NCBI GenBank assembly: GCA_008921705.1
Contig: VFFE01005959.1
Span: 216,313-280,312 of the forward strand
DNA: 64,000 nt
Direction of reading: 5' to 3'
Origin: Burhinus oedicnemus
Lineage: Eukaryota; Chordata; Aves; Charadriiformes; Burhinidae
Shown: positions 14,301 through 26,300 of the stretch, piece after piece
Layout of the letters: each line of letters begins with the position of its first letter
Numbering within the stretch: the first letter of the stretch is position 1
Position numbers and translations under genes: made by a program
The notes under the pieces: model-generated
What the model saw: only the letters and a program-made list of their open reading frames with translations
Told to the model about the DNA's origin: nothing
Databases searched by the model: none

Positions 14301-17300
14301 GCAATATTATTGCAGGAACCATCCTGTACAAATGCTTCTCCACTTTGCTGCAGCTTCTTCACTTTAGAAGCATCTGCTAAAATTGACTTGCGAACAATTA
14401 CTGCAGGGAAGAGTAGTGTAGATTAGATAAGCTTCAGTTTCTCATACAAAGGTGCAAGCAAATGTACTTTAGTGAAAGATCCATGCCAACTTTTCCTGTA
14501 AGTTTCACATCACATTGAAACAAAGTTATGCTAAAATATTTACAGTTGGCAGAAGCCTCTTTTCAGGTCAGTAGAAACTCTCTCAAGTTATAGTTCCTCT
14601 GGAGTCATAGTCTGTGGAAGTTTAACATTTCCTTTTGCTCCTTGACCAAGGAGTATTTTGAAAGAGTGTCTGCTTTTAATGAAAGTTCTTCAGCCATCAG
14701 GGCTGGAGTACCTGAGCACCGAGTAGACCCGGGCATGAAGTGACCACATTTCACAAGTCATGAAGACAGAAGTACAACCTGGCCATTTCTCAGTCCTGTT
14801 TTCATCCTTCACGATGCAACAACAGCTTTCAGCATCTTTCTAACAGATACCAAACATCTCTCTTCCTCCCACATTGCAAGTGAGGCCTAGCAGGGCACAA
14901 CAATGACTGCTTGGCTGGTTGTGTACCTGTGTTAATTATGGAACAGCACATGGTAACCCAAGACCAAGCAACATGAGATTGGAATGAAAGAGGTGGGTGT
15001 GTAGGGACATTCCCAGAACCCAGGATGATCAGCTATAGCACAATACATTACATCAGGAGTCCAGCTCCTTAAACAACTACAGCCTTGCCCATTCTTCCAT
15101 GTGGAAATCTTCAAGAGCTCACCAAGTGGAACTGAGCCACAGAAAACACAGAAACAAGGTCAGTTGTTTTGGGGTTGGGGGGTTCTTGATTATTTTTTTT
15201 GTTTGGGGGTTTTGTTTGCTTTGTTGTCAGAACAGTTATTAAATGAAAGCCTCTCTTGAACAAAGCTTTGTTGAGAACAACTTCCATCTCCCACCATGCT
15301 TACAAAATTTAGGACCACTGCTGAAAAAAGCAGTCTCATTATACCATCAGCATTTACATTCCAAACAGAACCTTGTTTTTATAATCCATTTTGCCATTCT
15401 GTTCTTGCATACATTTTGTAACAACTTATTTCTACAAATTAATGGTTAGTCCTTATCCTTTATCATGAAAGGACATTTTTATCAAGTTTATTGCATTCTC
15501 CTTGTAAAAGAACCCACATGACTCAAATTCTAAATCACTCACAAAATGTAAATTACTAATTTTGCATATGTTACAAAAGACCTACTTGCATGTAGTTACA
15601 CAGAAAATACAAGTACTTTCAAATGACAGGAAGTTTTAAAAATACTTACTATTATCCTGGACCTTGGCACTTCCAGTCCAAAAGCTTTCATTTTCATTTC
15701 TGTCATAAAGAATCTCATTTGAATTTCTTTTAATAAAAAATTCCATGTCTGTAAGTTCATCAGGCCTGTTTCCTTTGTGGCTGTTGCAATTGCTTTGTGA
15801 TTTAACTCCAGACTCCGTAAAAGAGAGAAGATGAGCATCTGAGGTTGAGGGTCTACAATCTAAAGTCCGCTGCAGTTCAAGAGTACTACTGACTCTGGGT
15901 ATTGCTATGGAAGAGTTAACATGTTGCAACTGTTTTACAGAAACACACTCTTTTGGAAAGTTTGTTGTGGGCTTCATAAGCAGTTCATTTGTATTTTTCA
16001 GATTGGTTCCTTTTTCATTAGCTGAATCAGTCAAAGACGAAGATCTTGAGGTTGTCAAAGAGGTATATTTACCATTTTGATCATTGAGATTTTGCATTTG
16101 TTCTTTAGATATAAACCTCACTTTAGGAAAGGCCGTCAGATCTTCCTTCAATGGTTTAATTCCAGTATTAAGACAAGAAGGATGAGTTTCTGGTAAGCTT
16201 CGTCTACATGTGCTGAAACACAAGACATGCAATAATTAGACAAAGAAAAAGGTGTCAAACAAATCAGGGCATCAGCTGCTCAATCTAGTCATGTTTAAAG
16301 CTTGAAAGAAGAAATTTAATGATGCATTTTGAATCCTGATGCTCTAAGATTTTAAGTTTTGTGTAAGGTTAAATAGGTTTGTGTTTTTGAGGGTTTTTTT
16401 TTTGTTTAGTTTTTTTTGTTTGATTTTTTAGGAGTTGTACAGAATGATAAAGTTGTACGCACATGTAGGCACAAATGTAAGTACTGCAGCTACTCCACTA
16501 CTTTCTCTCACAATTAAACAGTCACTTTCTCATTTTCTCCATGCAACAGCTGTATAGCCAAATGCATTTCACTTGCATGTCTGCATGAGAAGATTCTAAT
16601 ACTCAAGGAACTTCTGGCTGGCACTACAAGTCTATATTGGAGACAGTAAAACCGCTCCTACACAAAAAGCTCAAAAAAAATCATCCTTTCTGCATTTCTT
16701 TTGTGAGATACATACACAAAGCTAAGTGAAAAAAACCTATACCACTTCATTTAAAGCTAATACATAGAATTTGAGTTTTCCTGTCACGCTATTTCTGCCA
16801 TATATATTAATTTTTGTGACAGAATTGGGGGCAAAAGCACAATATACTAACCTTCAAATTATGCAAGTTAGGAAGAAGCTGCGATTTATACTCAGGAAAT
16901 TACATGGTACAATACAGTTCCTATACTTGCTATGGTCAGAGAATTGAATAATACACTCGTCTCAGGCCCCTGATTGCCTTTCCTCCTGTCACAGCTGATG
17001 TAGAATTTTGTATTTTGGAGACATTTATTTGATTGAAAAATGCCTTCACAACATGACCTCTAGAGCTAGTTTTCTAATGGAAATGCAGTATCAGCTCAAA
17101 TTTTTTCAAGGAACAAACTTGTGGGAAACTTGGTACTGAAAGGTTTTACACCCAGCTGGACATTTTCTAGCCCCCTACACGTAACAAAGGGGTTTAAAGC
17201 CACTATGTGTTCAACACAAATATAGTTCAGGACTTGTACTTGATCTGCAAGAAGCTAGTATACAGGACACCTGCCTGAATATGTTCTATTTTTCTTGGGG

Positions 17301-20300
17301 GCAGGGGGAAAATGCATGACAAAAAGTAGGCACCACACTGATGTATAACCCATCAGTTTACACATGGGTACAATGAAGCAGTAACATTGGCTTGTGACAC
17401 TGAAGGGCAACTACGTCAAAGATAAAGAAAAATATGGCATAAGCAATCAAATTATGTATCCAGGGAAATTAAGTCTAACACTTTTCTATGCCAATATGAC
17501 GGAAGACTAGTTACTACAGTTCTTTAAAATGACCTCTGAGTTTGTTTTGCTAAGAACTGGAGTTATTTTTGGAGGGAAAAAGCCTGCATAAGCATAAACT
17601 GATTCCTTACCCCTGAGGAGTTTCCGCACCAAGATTGGGTGGTGAGTTAGCTGGCAGAGGCAGGCCTTGATGCCTTTGGTCTTTATTAGCAGGAGTACAT
17701 CCTAGCAATGCTTCACCCAACACTGTTGGTACTGACTGCACATGTCCCTGACCAGGAGAAACCTGTAAGGGAGATTTTAACAGTTAGGAAAATTCAGGAT
17801 AACAGAAATACTGCTTTGCAGTGTTCAGCTTAAGAGAAGTACCTTAATGCCCTTCCCACCGTGTTTAATAAAGCTCATTGAAGACCATTCCTCAGTCAGA
17901 CCATAAGACAGAAAGACCTTAGTGTCCTTTTAAACCTTATGGGTTCCATGAAACACTGCTCATTTTAATTCATTTTCCCCCAATTAACAACAAACATTTT
18001 TGGGGGAAGGAAGGTGTAAAGGAGGATAGAACTCTGCTCTTCATAACTGCTAGTGCAATGATCTTTCTGAAATAATTGCAGTAATCAGAATTCACAAATA
18101 GCTTTCAGAACTCATCTGAAAAGTCCTAGAGAAAATTAAAACTGTGAAGTTAGTCTGACAATATTACCAAAACTCTAGATGTGAACTTTCTTGTAATGAG
18201 AAAATATTTGTACTGGATTCTAGAAAGCGTTAAGTAAAGAAATCCAGTGCTGATTAAATCACCAGCCTCACAAACCTACAATCCTTTTAGGAATACAACA
18301 GGCCTACCAAATTAGCAAGTGTCTTTAAAAACAGTAGGTTTTTTGTGGGGCTCCTTCCTCAGCTCTAACATCCATATTTCACTCATACATGCTCAACTTA
18401 GTTCTGGAAGTTACACCACAGACTCCTTACCATCAACTCCAAAACATTTCCTTTCTGCTTTGGTATAACACAGCTGTCGGGCATCAAGACAAGCTCTCAA
18501 AAAAATACTGGAATCCGTTAACTCCATATTAGAAATCAGAGTACTATCACATACTAAGTAAAACAAAAAATATGGCTTCGGCTTATCACTCCTGTATATT
18601 CACATCCACCAAGATCAGAGAAACAAACAGAGCTTCTGTTTTCCTTATTAGAAAGCACACTCACTTGTAACAATTTTGAGAAAATAGCTGCAAGACATTT
18701 CCCAAAGAGTACAAAAGTGATAAAAGATCCAGTCCTTCAAAGGAAGGCAGACTAGAAAATTAGAAGTAAATAACTTCAGTACTTTTCAGGAAAAACTGTG
18801 GTGAAACAAGCTATGAATTTAGATCATGATAACTCTTCTGCAGGACATTTGGAGTATGAAATAAAGACCAGCTTTGCATATATCAAACAGTCTGCTCAAT
18901 GGCTGAATATGCAGAAAGCTAAAGACTGGCAAATTGAGCACCTGAAAGATGCTAGAGGTACTCAAGCGTGAGCCATAGAAACAACATAAGCAGAGTATGA
19001 CTGCAATGTACAGGTTACTTCATGCTGATTTGGTGCACACTCTTCCTTAGCAGTAAATACAAGATAGATCACTCTCTTCATCGAGGAATCTTATCCTGTA
19101 CTTGCTACTTCATGCCGTATATTTGTGAAGCCATTAAAGATTTCCAATAGTGATATCCAGTCATTAGCCAGACCTACATAATTGACTCACCACAGAACTG
19201 ACTGCACAGAAGCCAAAAAAAACAAAACAAAACCCCACCTTCCCACCCCACCACCACTCTAGAGCTTCCAGATGGCTGCTCCTGCCTAAAATGCAAATTT
19301 TGGTCTGAAACACTGGGGCAAAATTATAGGGTAAGTTTGAAGTACTGTTCTTTAGCCAAGCCATTATTTTTCATTTGCATTTCTATACTTAAGTTACTGA
19401 GATTGTTTTTTGACATTTGAGAGAGTTTTCTTAGATCTCAGTGATACTTGGCAGGTCACTCACAAGGGAAGTAAACGTAGACATGGAAGTACTAGAAAAG
19501 TAGTCATATTCCCTTTTTGTGCTGAAACAACATTATTCCAGACTGCTGCTTGTATAGCATAAATCCTCAAAGCATGTAAGCATAGCTGAAGGTATTGGGT
19601 TTAAGTACAAAATAGTTAAAAAAAGAATGCGAAAAGCAAAGGTTATAAACTTGAGAACTGCTTTGCGTTTTCTCCACTACAGAATACAAGACCAGGCAAG
19701 GCTAACTCTTAAACAGGAAGGGGCAAAAAGCACAGTTAAAAAAAAAAACCAACCTTCAAGGCTCAGCAATTTTTTCTCTGATTATCATAAGGCAAGATGT
19801 TTTACCCATGCCTTGACAAGTTTCAAAGAACCCAACACACCCTCCTAGGGATTATATTTATTATTCCACTTTTCTATCTAATGCTTATTCAAGACTGTTC
19901 TGAGAAATGACATAACCATTATATAACAGTCATATATAACACAGTAAGACATTACCTCAGGAGAAGATTTTGTGTGTTTAACATCAACACCTCCACTATT
20001 CTCAGATGACTTCCTTTTCATACCCCCAATTCTTTTAGATTTATCTGGAAGAGAAGGTGATCAAGATTAGTATATTTATAACAAACATGCTACTTAGTGT
20101 TTGAAAGACAAACAATAATAGGTCTTACCACACTTTCCATTGTTGTCATATATGATTTCAACATGAATTAACTCTGGATCTAGAGTTTTTAAAGCTGGAA
20201 TCTTGGAGAGGAACAAAAACACAGAAGCAGCCATTTAGAGAAGTGACAGTTACTGTTTGAATGTATCTTAGATGTCATGGTATATACTAAGCTTAGACAC

Positions 20301-23300
20301 TTAACTTCTAGGTTCTTTGAATACCAAGCTGAATTTAACAACATATTGTTATGACAGGTCTCTACATGAAAACACAACACATGAACTGGTGCTTCAGAGC
20401 AGTGTCTACACAGCGTAGAAAGCAAAGAAACCAGGATCATACATTTGCCTCAGTCTTCAAGCAAAAATTCCAAGTCTCCCTCATTTTGTGTAGAAGGTCA
20501 TTTGTTATTTGACAATTCTACCAGCAGCATACAGAAACACTTTGGGGTAATGGATTGTTCTGCACTACACTGATCCCCACTTAAAGCTTATTACAGCAAG
20601 GACAGAATTAAAAATAGTGATGGTGGGGATATAAATACAAGTTTGCACCCATTCCCCCCATCTCCGTTTGTGAGCCCACAGCAACTGGTTCTTACCTCCT
20701 GACAGTTGACTTCTAGAGTTCTTGTAGCTGGATTACCATTGACAACAACTGCTGTGAACCACTGAGTAGATGGATCCAGGCTATAAATTCTAATTTTTGA
20801 ACCAATGATATTTTTTCCACCTTAAACATTAAAAAAACCACAAGAAAAGGGGGCTTAAGAAAAAGGGAGCATGAAGATCATCACAGTGACCAACATGAAT
20901 TTGCCAATAGTACTGTATGCCAAGACGGAAGTAAGCAAACACACCAAGAACAACCTTGAAACAACTTCACATAGCTGGGGAGGCAAAGGGAAACCATGAT
21001 AAAACTATGTTCCAGCTACTTCCTTCCTGGAATAGTTCAGTCAAGTTTTCTGGAGGTTGAGACATGCAAAAGAGTCCAGACTGACCTCCAGATTTCAGTG
21101 AGGCAGATCAGCAGACATGAAAATGAAGATTCAATGATTAGATGTGAAATTTTCCCCTCTTTACAGTACTGGAAATGACAACTCTAAGTTGCAGTAATAA
21201 CCTTTCCATTAAAGCAAGACATTTCTTGCATAGGCAAGCATATGATATGACTATAAATATTCTTGTATGAACCCAGTAATTAAGAATTTGAAAATAGTAA
21301 ATCTAAAAATAACAATTTTAACTCAACTAAAAAAGTAGTCTATATAAAACTTTGGAAGTTTTTATAAACCAGCAGCAGACTAAAAAAAAAAATAATCAAG
21401 CTACCTGAAACAATAAACAACTCCAAATAATTTTGGAGTGAGAATTGCTACAAGTTTATCTCTTTCACAAGTGCCAGGCCATCTGTACGTGCCTAAATTA
21501 TGTACTCAATCTTACAAAGGAAATACTTGAAACTTAAATCTCTATAATCCTTCACTTTTTGCATTCACTGCTGCAAAAGAAAGTGGAATCAGTATTTTTA
21601 AAAAGCTGTTATCCCTGAAACAGATTACTGTAATTTACACCATCACTGCTAAGATTTCTCTTTTGACTTGAGTATTTATTGCCAGAGTTTTCCACTATGG
21701 AGTAGGCTTGTACCTTGTACCAAGCGTGTTTCGTCAAGGTGTTTCTTAACCAAAGCCTGAATTTCTTCATTAACATTTTGATCATCCTTAAGAGGAAGCC
21801 TGGAACTGTCCATATCCTATTTAGAGGGGGGGGGGGGAAAGAGCTGTTATTAAGGATAATGGTTTTTATAACAAAATCTCATAATATTTAGAAACAAGAT
21901 AGCAGAAATTCATATGCAAGTCCATCAAGTTTCTCATTACTCTGTGTCCCTTCAGCTCCTAGGATATTGTATTTATTGAGGCAAACATCATTTCCTTACC
22001 ACTAATCTGGATCGATCATCTGCAAGCCAGACTGAAGTGAGCTCTCCAGGTCCACTTTAATACTGTTCTGAAAACGAACTAGCTTTGTTTCACTACATTG
22101 CTAATGAGCACTAAGTTTAATTGAACCATACATTTTTTAATTTAGGATTTTAATTGCTCAGAATCAGGAGTGTATAAGTAGTCCTGAGCAGATGTAAATG
22201 CAAATATTTTAAGTTTTATGTTTCTACTTATGATAATAATGCCAGTATCCAGTCCATCTCAAGAAACCATTATAAAACTGTTCTTTTCATATAAATGAAA
22301 AAAGTCAGCTACATCTAAATCATTCATAATTATCCAGCATCATGTATTTATATTTTAGAGGCATTTTTTTCTCCATTGTTATCTAAAACAAGTTGCTTGA
22401 CAACATTTAGAATTGATTCTGAAATGGAAAGTTTAGAGCAATTTTTTACCAATGGCTCAGAGTGCTAATTAGAAAAGGGTTTTTTGGCTTTTTTTTTTTT
22501 TTTCCACTGCTCTGTTATTTGTAAGAAGCAGAAGGCTGAAGAGCTAGCAGTCAAGAAACTTATTCAGGAAGCCAGAAAAGCAATCTTCTCCATTGCAGTA
22601 TAGAGATAAGGCTTCTACATAAAGAAATCTTTACTCTGTTGTCGAGACAACACAGGCAGGACAACAACCTACAACTCAAATTTAGCTTTGATTCTTTTGT
22701 TAGTTTCTTAAGAGGAGCTGTTTATTTGCTGACTGCTAACACATCCAAGTCAAACACGAATGATGGCACTACTAGCAGTCTCAACATGGGACACCTATTA
22801 CTAGTTTTATTCAGACTGTGCATAGGTCTTGAGAGTAGTTTCCTGAAAAGGTTAAATCCTTTATCATTAGCAGATACTATTCTTCAAAATGCCTGACCAG
22901 TCAGTCACGTGGGGCAATTATTTCAACCCATCTCTACCCAGTTTGCACTAACAAACTTTCCTCTCGGTGCTCAATAAAGGGACTACAATTCAACCATCTC
23001 ATTTATATCCTGCCCAGTTCCTCATTTGTTTCACATCAGAAGTGATGCGTTTCTACTAAATAGAAAGATTTATTCCAGACATCCCTGCAACTCCCTTCGT
23101 AGTAATGACAGTCATGTTCACAAGAACAAAGGGAAGCTATTCCAGATTATCCCCACCACCAACATGACACACCTGCTGTCACCTGAGCTGAATAACTGTC
23201 CTAGCACACTCCTTCATCCAGCTCTCTTAAGTGACCATGTGCTGGATCAGCTTCAGAAGGCTTTTAATGAACACACAGATTACATTCAGAACTGGTATTT

Positions 23301-26300
23301 ATGAGTTATGGTAATATATACCTACTTGAAGTTTTTCCCCATCTGAAGTTTGCATTTAGAATATATTAACTTATCTTAAATACCAAGACAAAAGATTTAT
23401 CTTCCATCTTTATAATGGCATACAAGGTTACCTGAATGGGTGTCAAGAGGTCTTTAGAAAGAAAAACACATCTCTCTTCACCGAGATAGCGTACTGAAAC
23501 CATTGATCCCAAACCAGCTTTGTCCACTAAGGATTTGTAAGTCTAGAAAAGTGATAAACATTTTCTTAGAAACAGAGTAAGAAGATCTCACCAGCCCTCA
23601 TTTACATTTAAAAAAGTATTTTAGTTTTGCATCTATTTCTCTGTTAAGACACCACATCTACATGCAACTCTTGAAACAAAGCAAGTTTCCAATAGAACTT
23701 CTAGTACATGCCTTATAAAGGAGTTACTGGACTATACTTGAAATTAATATCACTTATTAGAATGAGTAAGGAATTCAGTTCAGGTGGCTGCCTTTAACAA
23801 TCATTAATTATTCATCTCAACATGAAGAATTTACTCATATTAAAAGTTCTAATTGCAGATATGTTAATGAAAAACCCTTCTTACGGTAAAGCAGGGGAAT
23901 AACTAGCAAATCATGGAATTGTTTGGGTTGGAAGAGACCCTTAAGATCATCAAGTCCAACCATTAACCTAGCACTGCCAAGTTACCACTAAACCATGTCC
24001 CTCAGCACTACATCTACCCATCTTTTAAAAACCTCCAGGGATGGCAGCTCAACAACTTCCCTGGGCAGCCTGTTCCAATGCTTGACAACCCTTTAGGTGA
24101 AGAAATTTTTCATAATATCTCATTTAAACATCCCTTAGCACAACTTGAGGCCATTTCCTCTTGTTCTATCACTTGTTACTTGGGAGAAGAGACCAACACC
24201 CACCTCACTACAACCTCATTTTAGGTAGTTGTAGAGAGCAATAAGGTCTCCCTTGAGCCTCCTTTTCTCCAGGCTAAACAATCCCAGTTCCCTCAGCTGC
24301 TCCTCATAAGACTTGTGCTCTAGACCCCTCAATGAAGGCCTGATGCATGGCTTACATTAAAGTTCCCAAAGCTCATGCAGCATCGACAGTATACTGAAGC
24401 CTTACTTTATGTGTGTATAATGACTTGGATAGCCTCATAGTTGTTATATGACTGCAGCAGAATAATGAAGTTGTGTTCAGGTCTACCAAAGGGTTTAAGA
24501 ACAGACAAGAAACAAAAGTCTCCTTTAAAAGCTTCTGAACTCTTCCTATTATGTTCATGGTTAAATTTTGTCTATTCCTGCAGTAACAGCTCTGAGTGGG
24601 TAAGCATCAGGAGCCTGGAACATCAGAAGTGGCAAGAATAACTCCTCCTTATGTGAAAGGTACATTTGCTTCCCATTAAAAAAAAAAAGAAAATAATTCT
24701 GATAGAGTATGCATTTGGGTTTCCGTAGGGCTGATGAAGCAAACAAAGACTTTCTTCCCTTTTGTGGATTTCATTTCAGTTCAGACAGCATTGGCAAAGG
24801 GGTAGTATCACTGCAAGAAGAACAGGAGCCTCTCCAGGAGTGATGGGGCATTACAAAAGTTCTGCAAAGCTATTCCATTTGTCAGAAACATGCTCTCTCA
24901 TATACTTGAATCAATAAGTTGCGATCAAGATTGAAATAAATTAAACCACACATCCCTTTTTTTGACCCCTTCTTTCCTGCCTTGAGTGGTGGGAAGAAGA
25001 GGAAAAAGTCGTCTTTGCCAAGGCAAGCTCCAGTATTGTGCTTTCCTTTATCCTACATAATTCCTCTGCTAAATGAGCTTTTAAAAATTTACACTGCATC
25101 AACTGGCACTTCAAACACATCATGAAGGAAGCTTTATGGGTAACAAAGGCAAGTAACCAGTAAGAACCATTCAGATATTTAAACTTAACTGTTGTCCCTT
25201 TCTAAGTAAGCAGGTTTTCAGAACATTGTATCAGCAAAATCTCCCAGCAGAAATGCTGATATTAATGCACAGGTCAGGAAATAAAATTAAGGATTCATCT
25301 TTCCACTTCCTCTCCTGTCCTATTTGGCCCTACTTCCAGTAAGTATCAGATTAGCTTTGCTTAAGAAAAACCTGAGCTAAAATGCAGCAATATGAATTAC
25401 ACTGCATACTTTATACCTAGAGAAGTTAAGAGTATTAAACATGGACTACGACTTCAGTATAATTAATGTTCAGCAAGTTTACCTCTTCATGTATTTCACA
25501 ATTACTTTTATGAGTAGCAATATCTAAAGTAGTCAAGTAAAACTATACTGGCTGAATACTTTAAGAAATGTTCCCTGTTCACCTCTACTGGCTAATTTGC
25601 CTAGCCAGCCATGCATGGGAGTTACAGAAAGCTTAGTTCTCTGGGTTGTACAGCATAGTTCAGGTTTTTTATATGCACAAAATGCAGATCTCTCAAATTA
25701 TCTGTGCCAGGCTGCCATCACGTAAGAGTCAAGTTATTTTTGTCTCAGATCAAGAATCACTGAAGAATTAACAGTACTCAAGGCAGAGTAAAACAAGAAT
25801 TTAAGATAAAAATACAGGTTATCCTTAGAAACCTATTATTTACCCTTCTTCTCTCTATTCTTAACTGCAATTTCATGAAAGAAGGAAGAAACATGAGACT
25901 TGAGCAAGAAGGAATTAACATTGTAAAGAACAGTGGTTTGGGAGGGAAGCAAAGTCATAAAAATACATTCCTGTATCTTCAGGCACAATATACCAGCTTC
26001 AAATGCTTACAAGCTCTGCCTAGCTCTAGCTGTACAAAGAGATTTAGTTTCCCTTCAGATCACATTTAAGAGTACACAAGTGAAGCTGTACTTGAGAAAT
26101 TCACACTTGTAACAACACTGTCCTTAGAACATGGAACTGCAGAAGCAATATGAGCTAGGCCAAGCGTATACTTGCCATGGCAGGCCACTGGACAGGAGAC
26201 ATAGAACCGGCTTGGTATTTTCTTTCAGCCAGTACCAGCTTTTGCTCCACCAGGAATGCTTTCATTTTATGATTGTAGACTTCCATCCATCTTCTCTTTT

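Noticed and set aside
15636..16232. 198-codon open frame on the minus strand as an independent gene
   Set aside because: It is KDM3A coding exon 9 with read-through into both flanking introns; splice sites and phases on both sides fit the gene.
26161..26175. GT donor at GTATAC, four bases after the GC donor of exon 2
   Set aside because: Using it adds four bases and shifts the reading frame of exon 3, which is clearly conserved.
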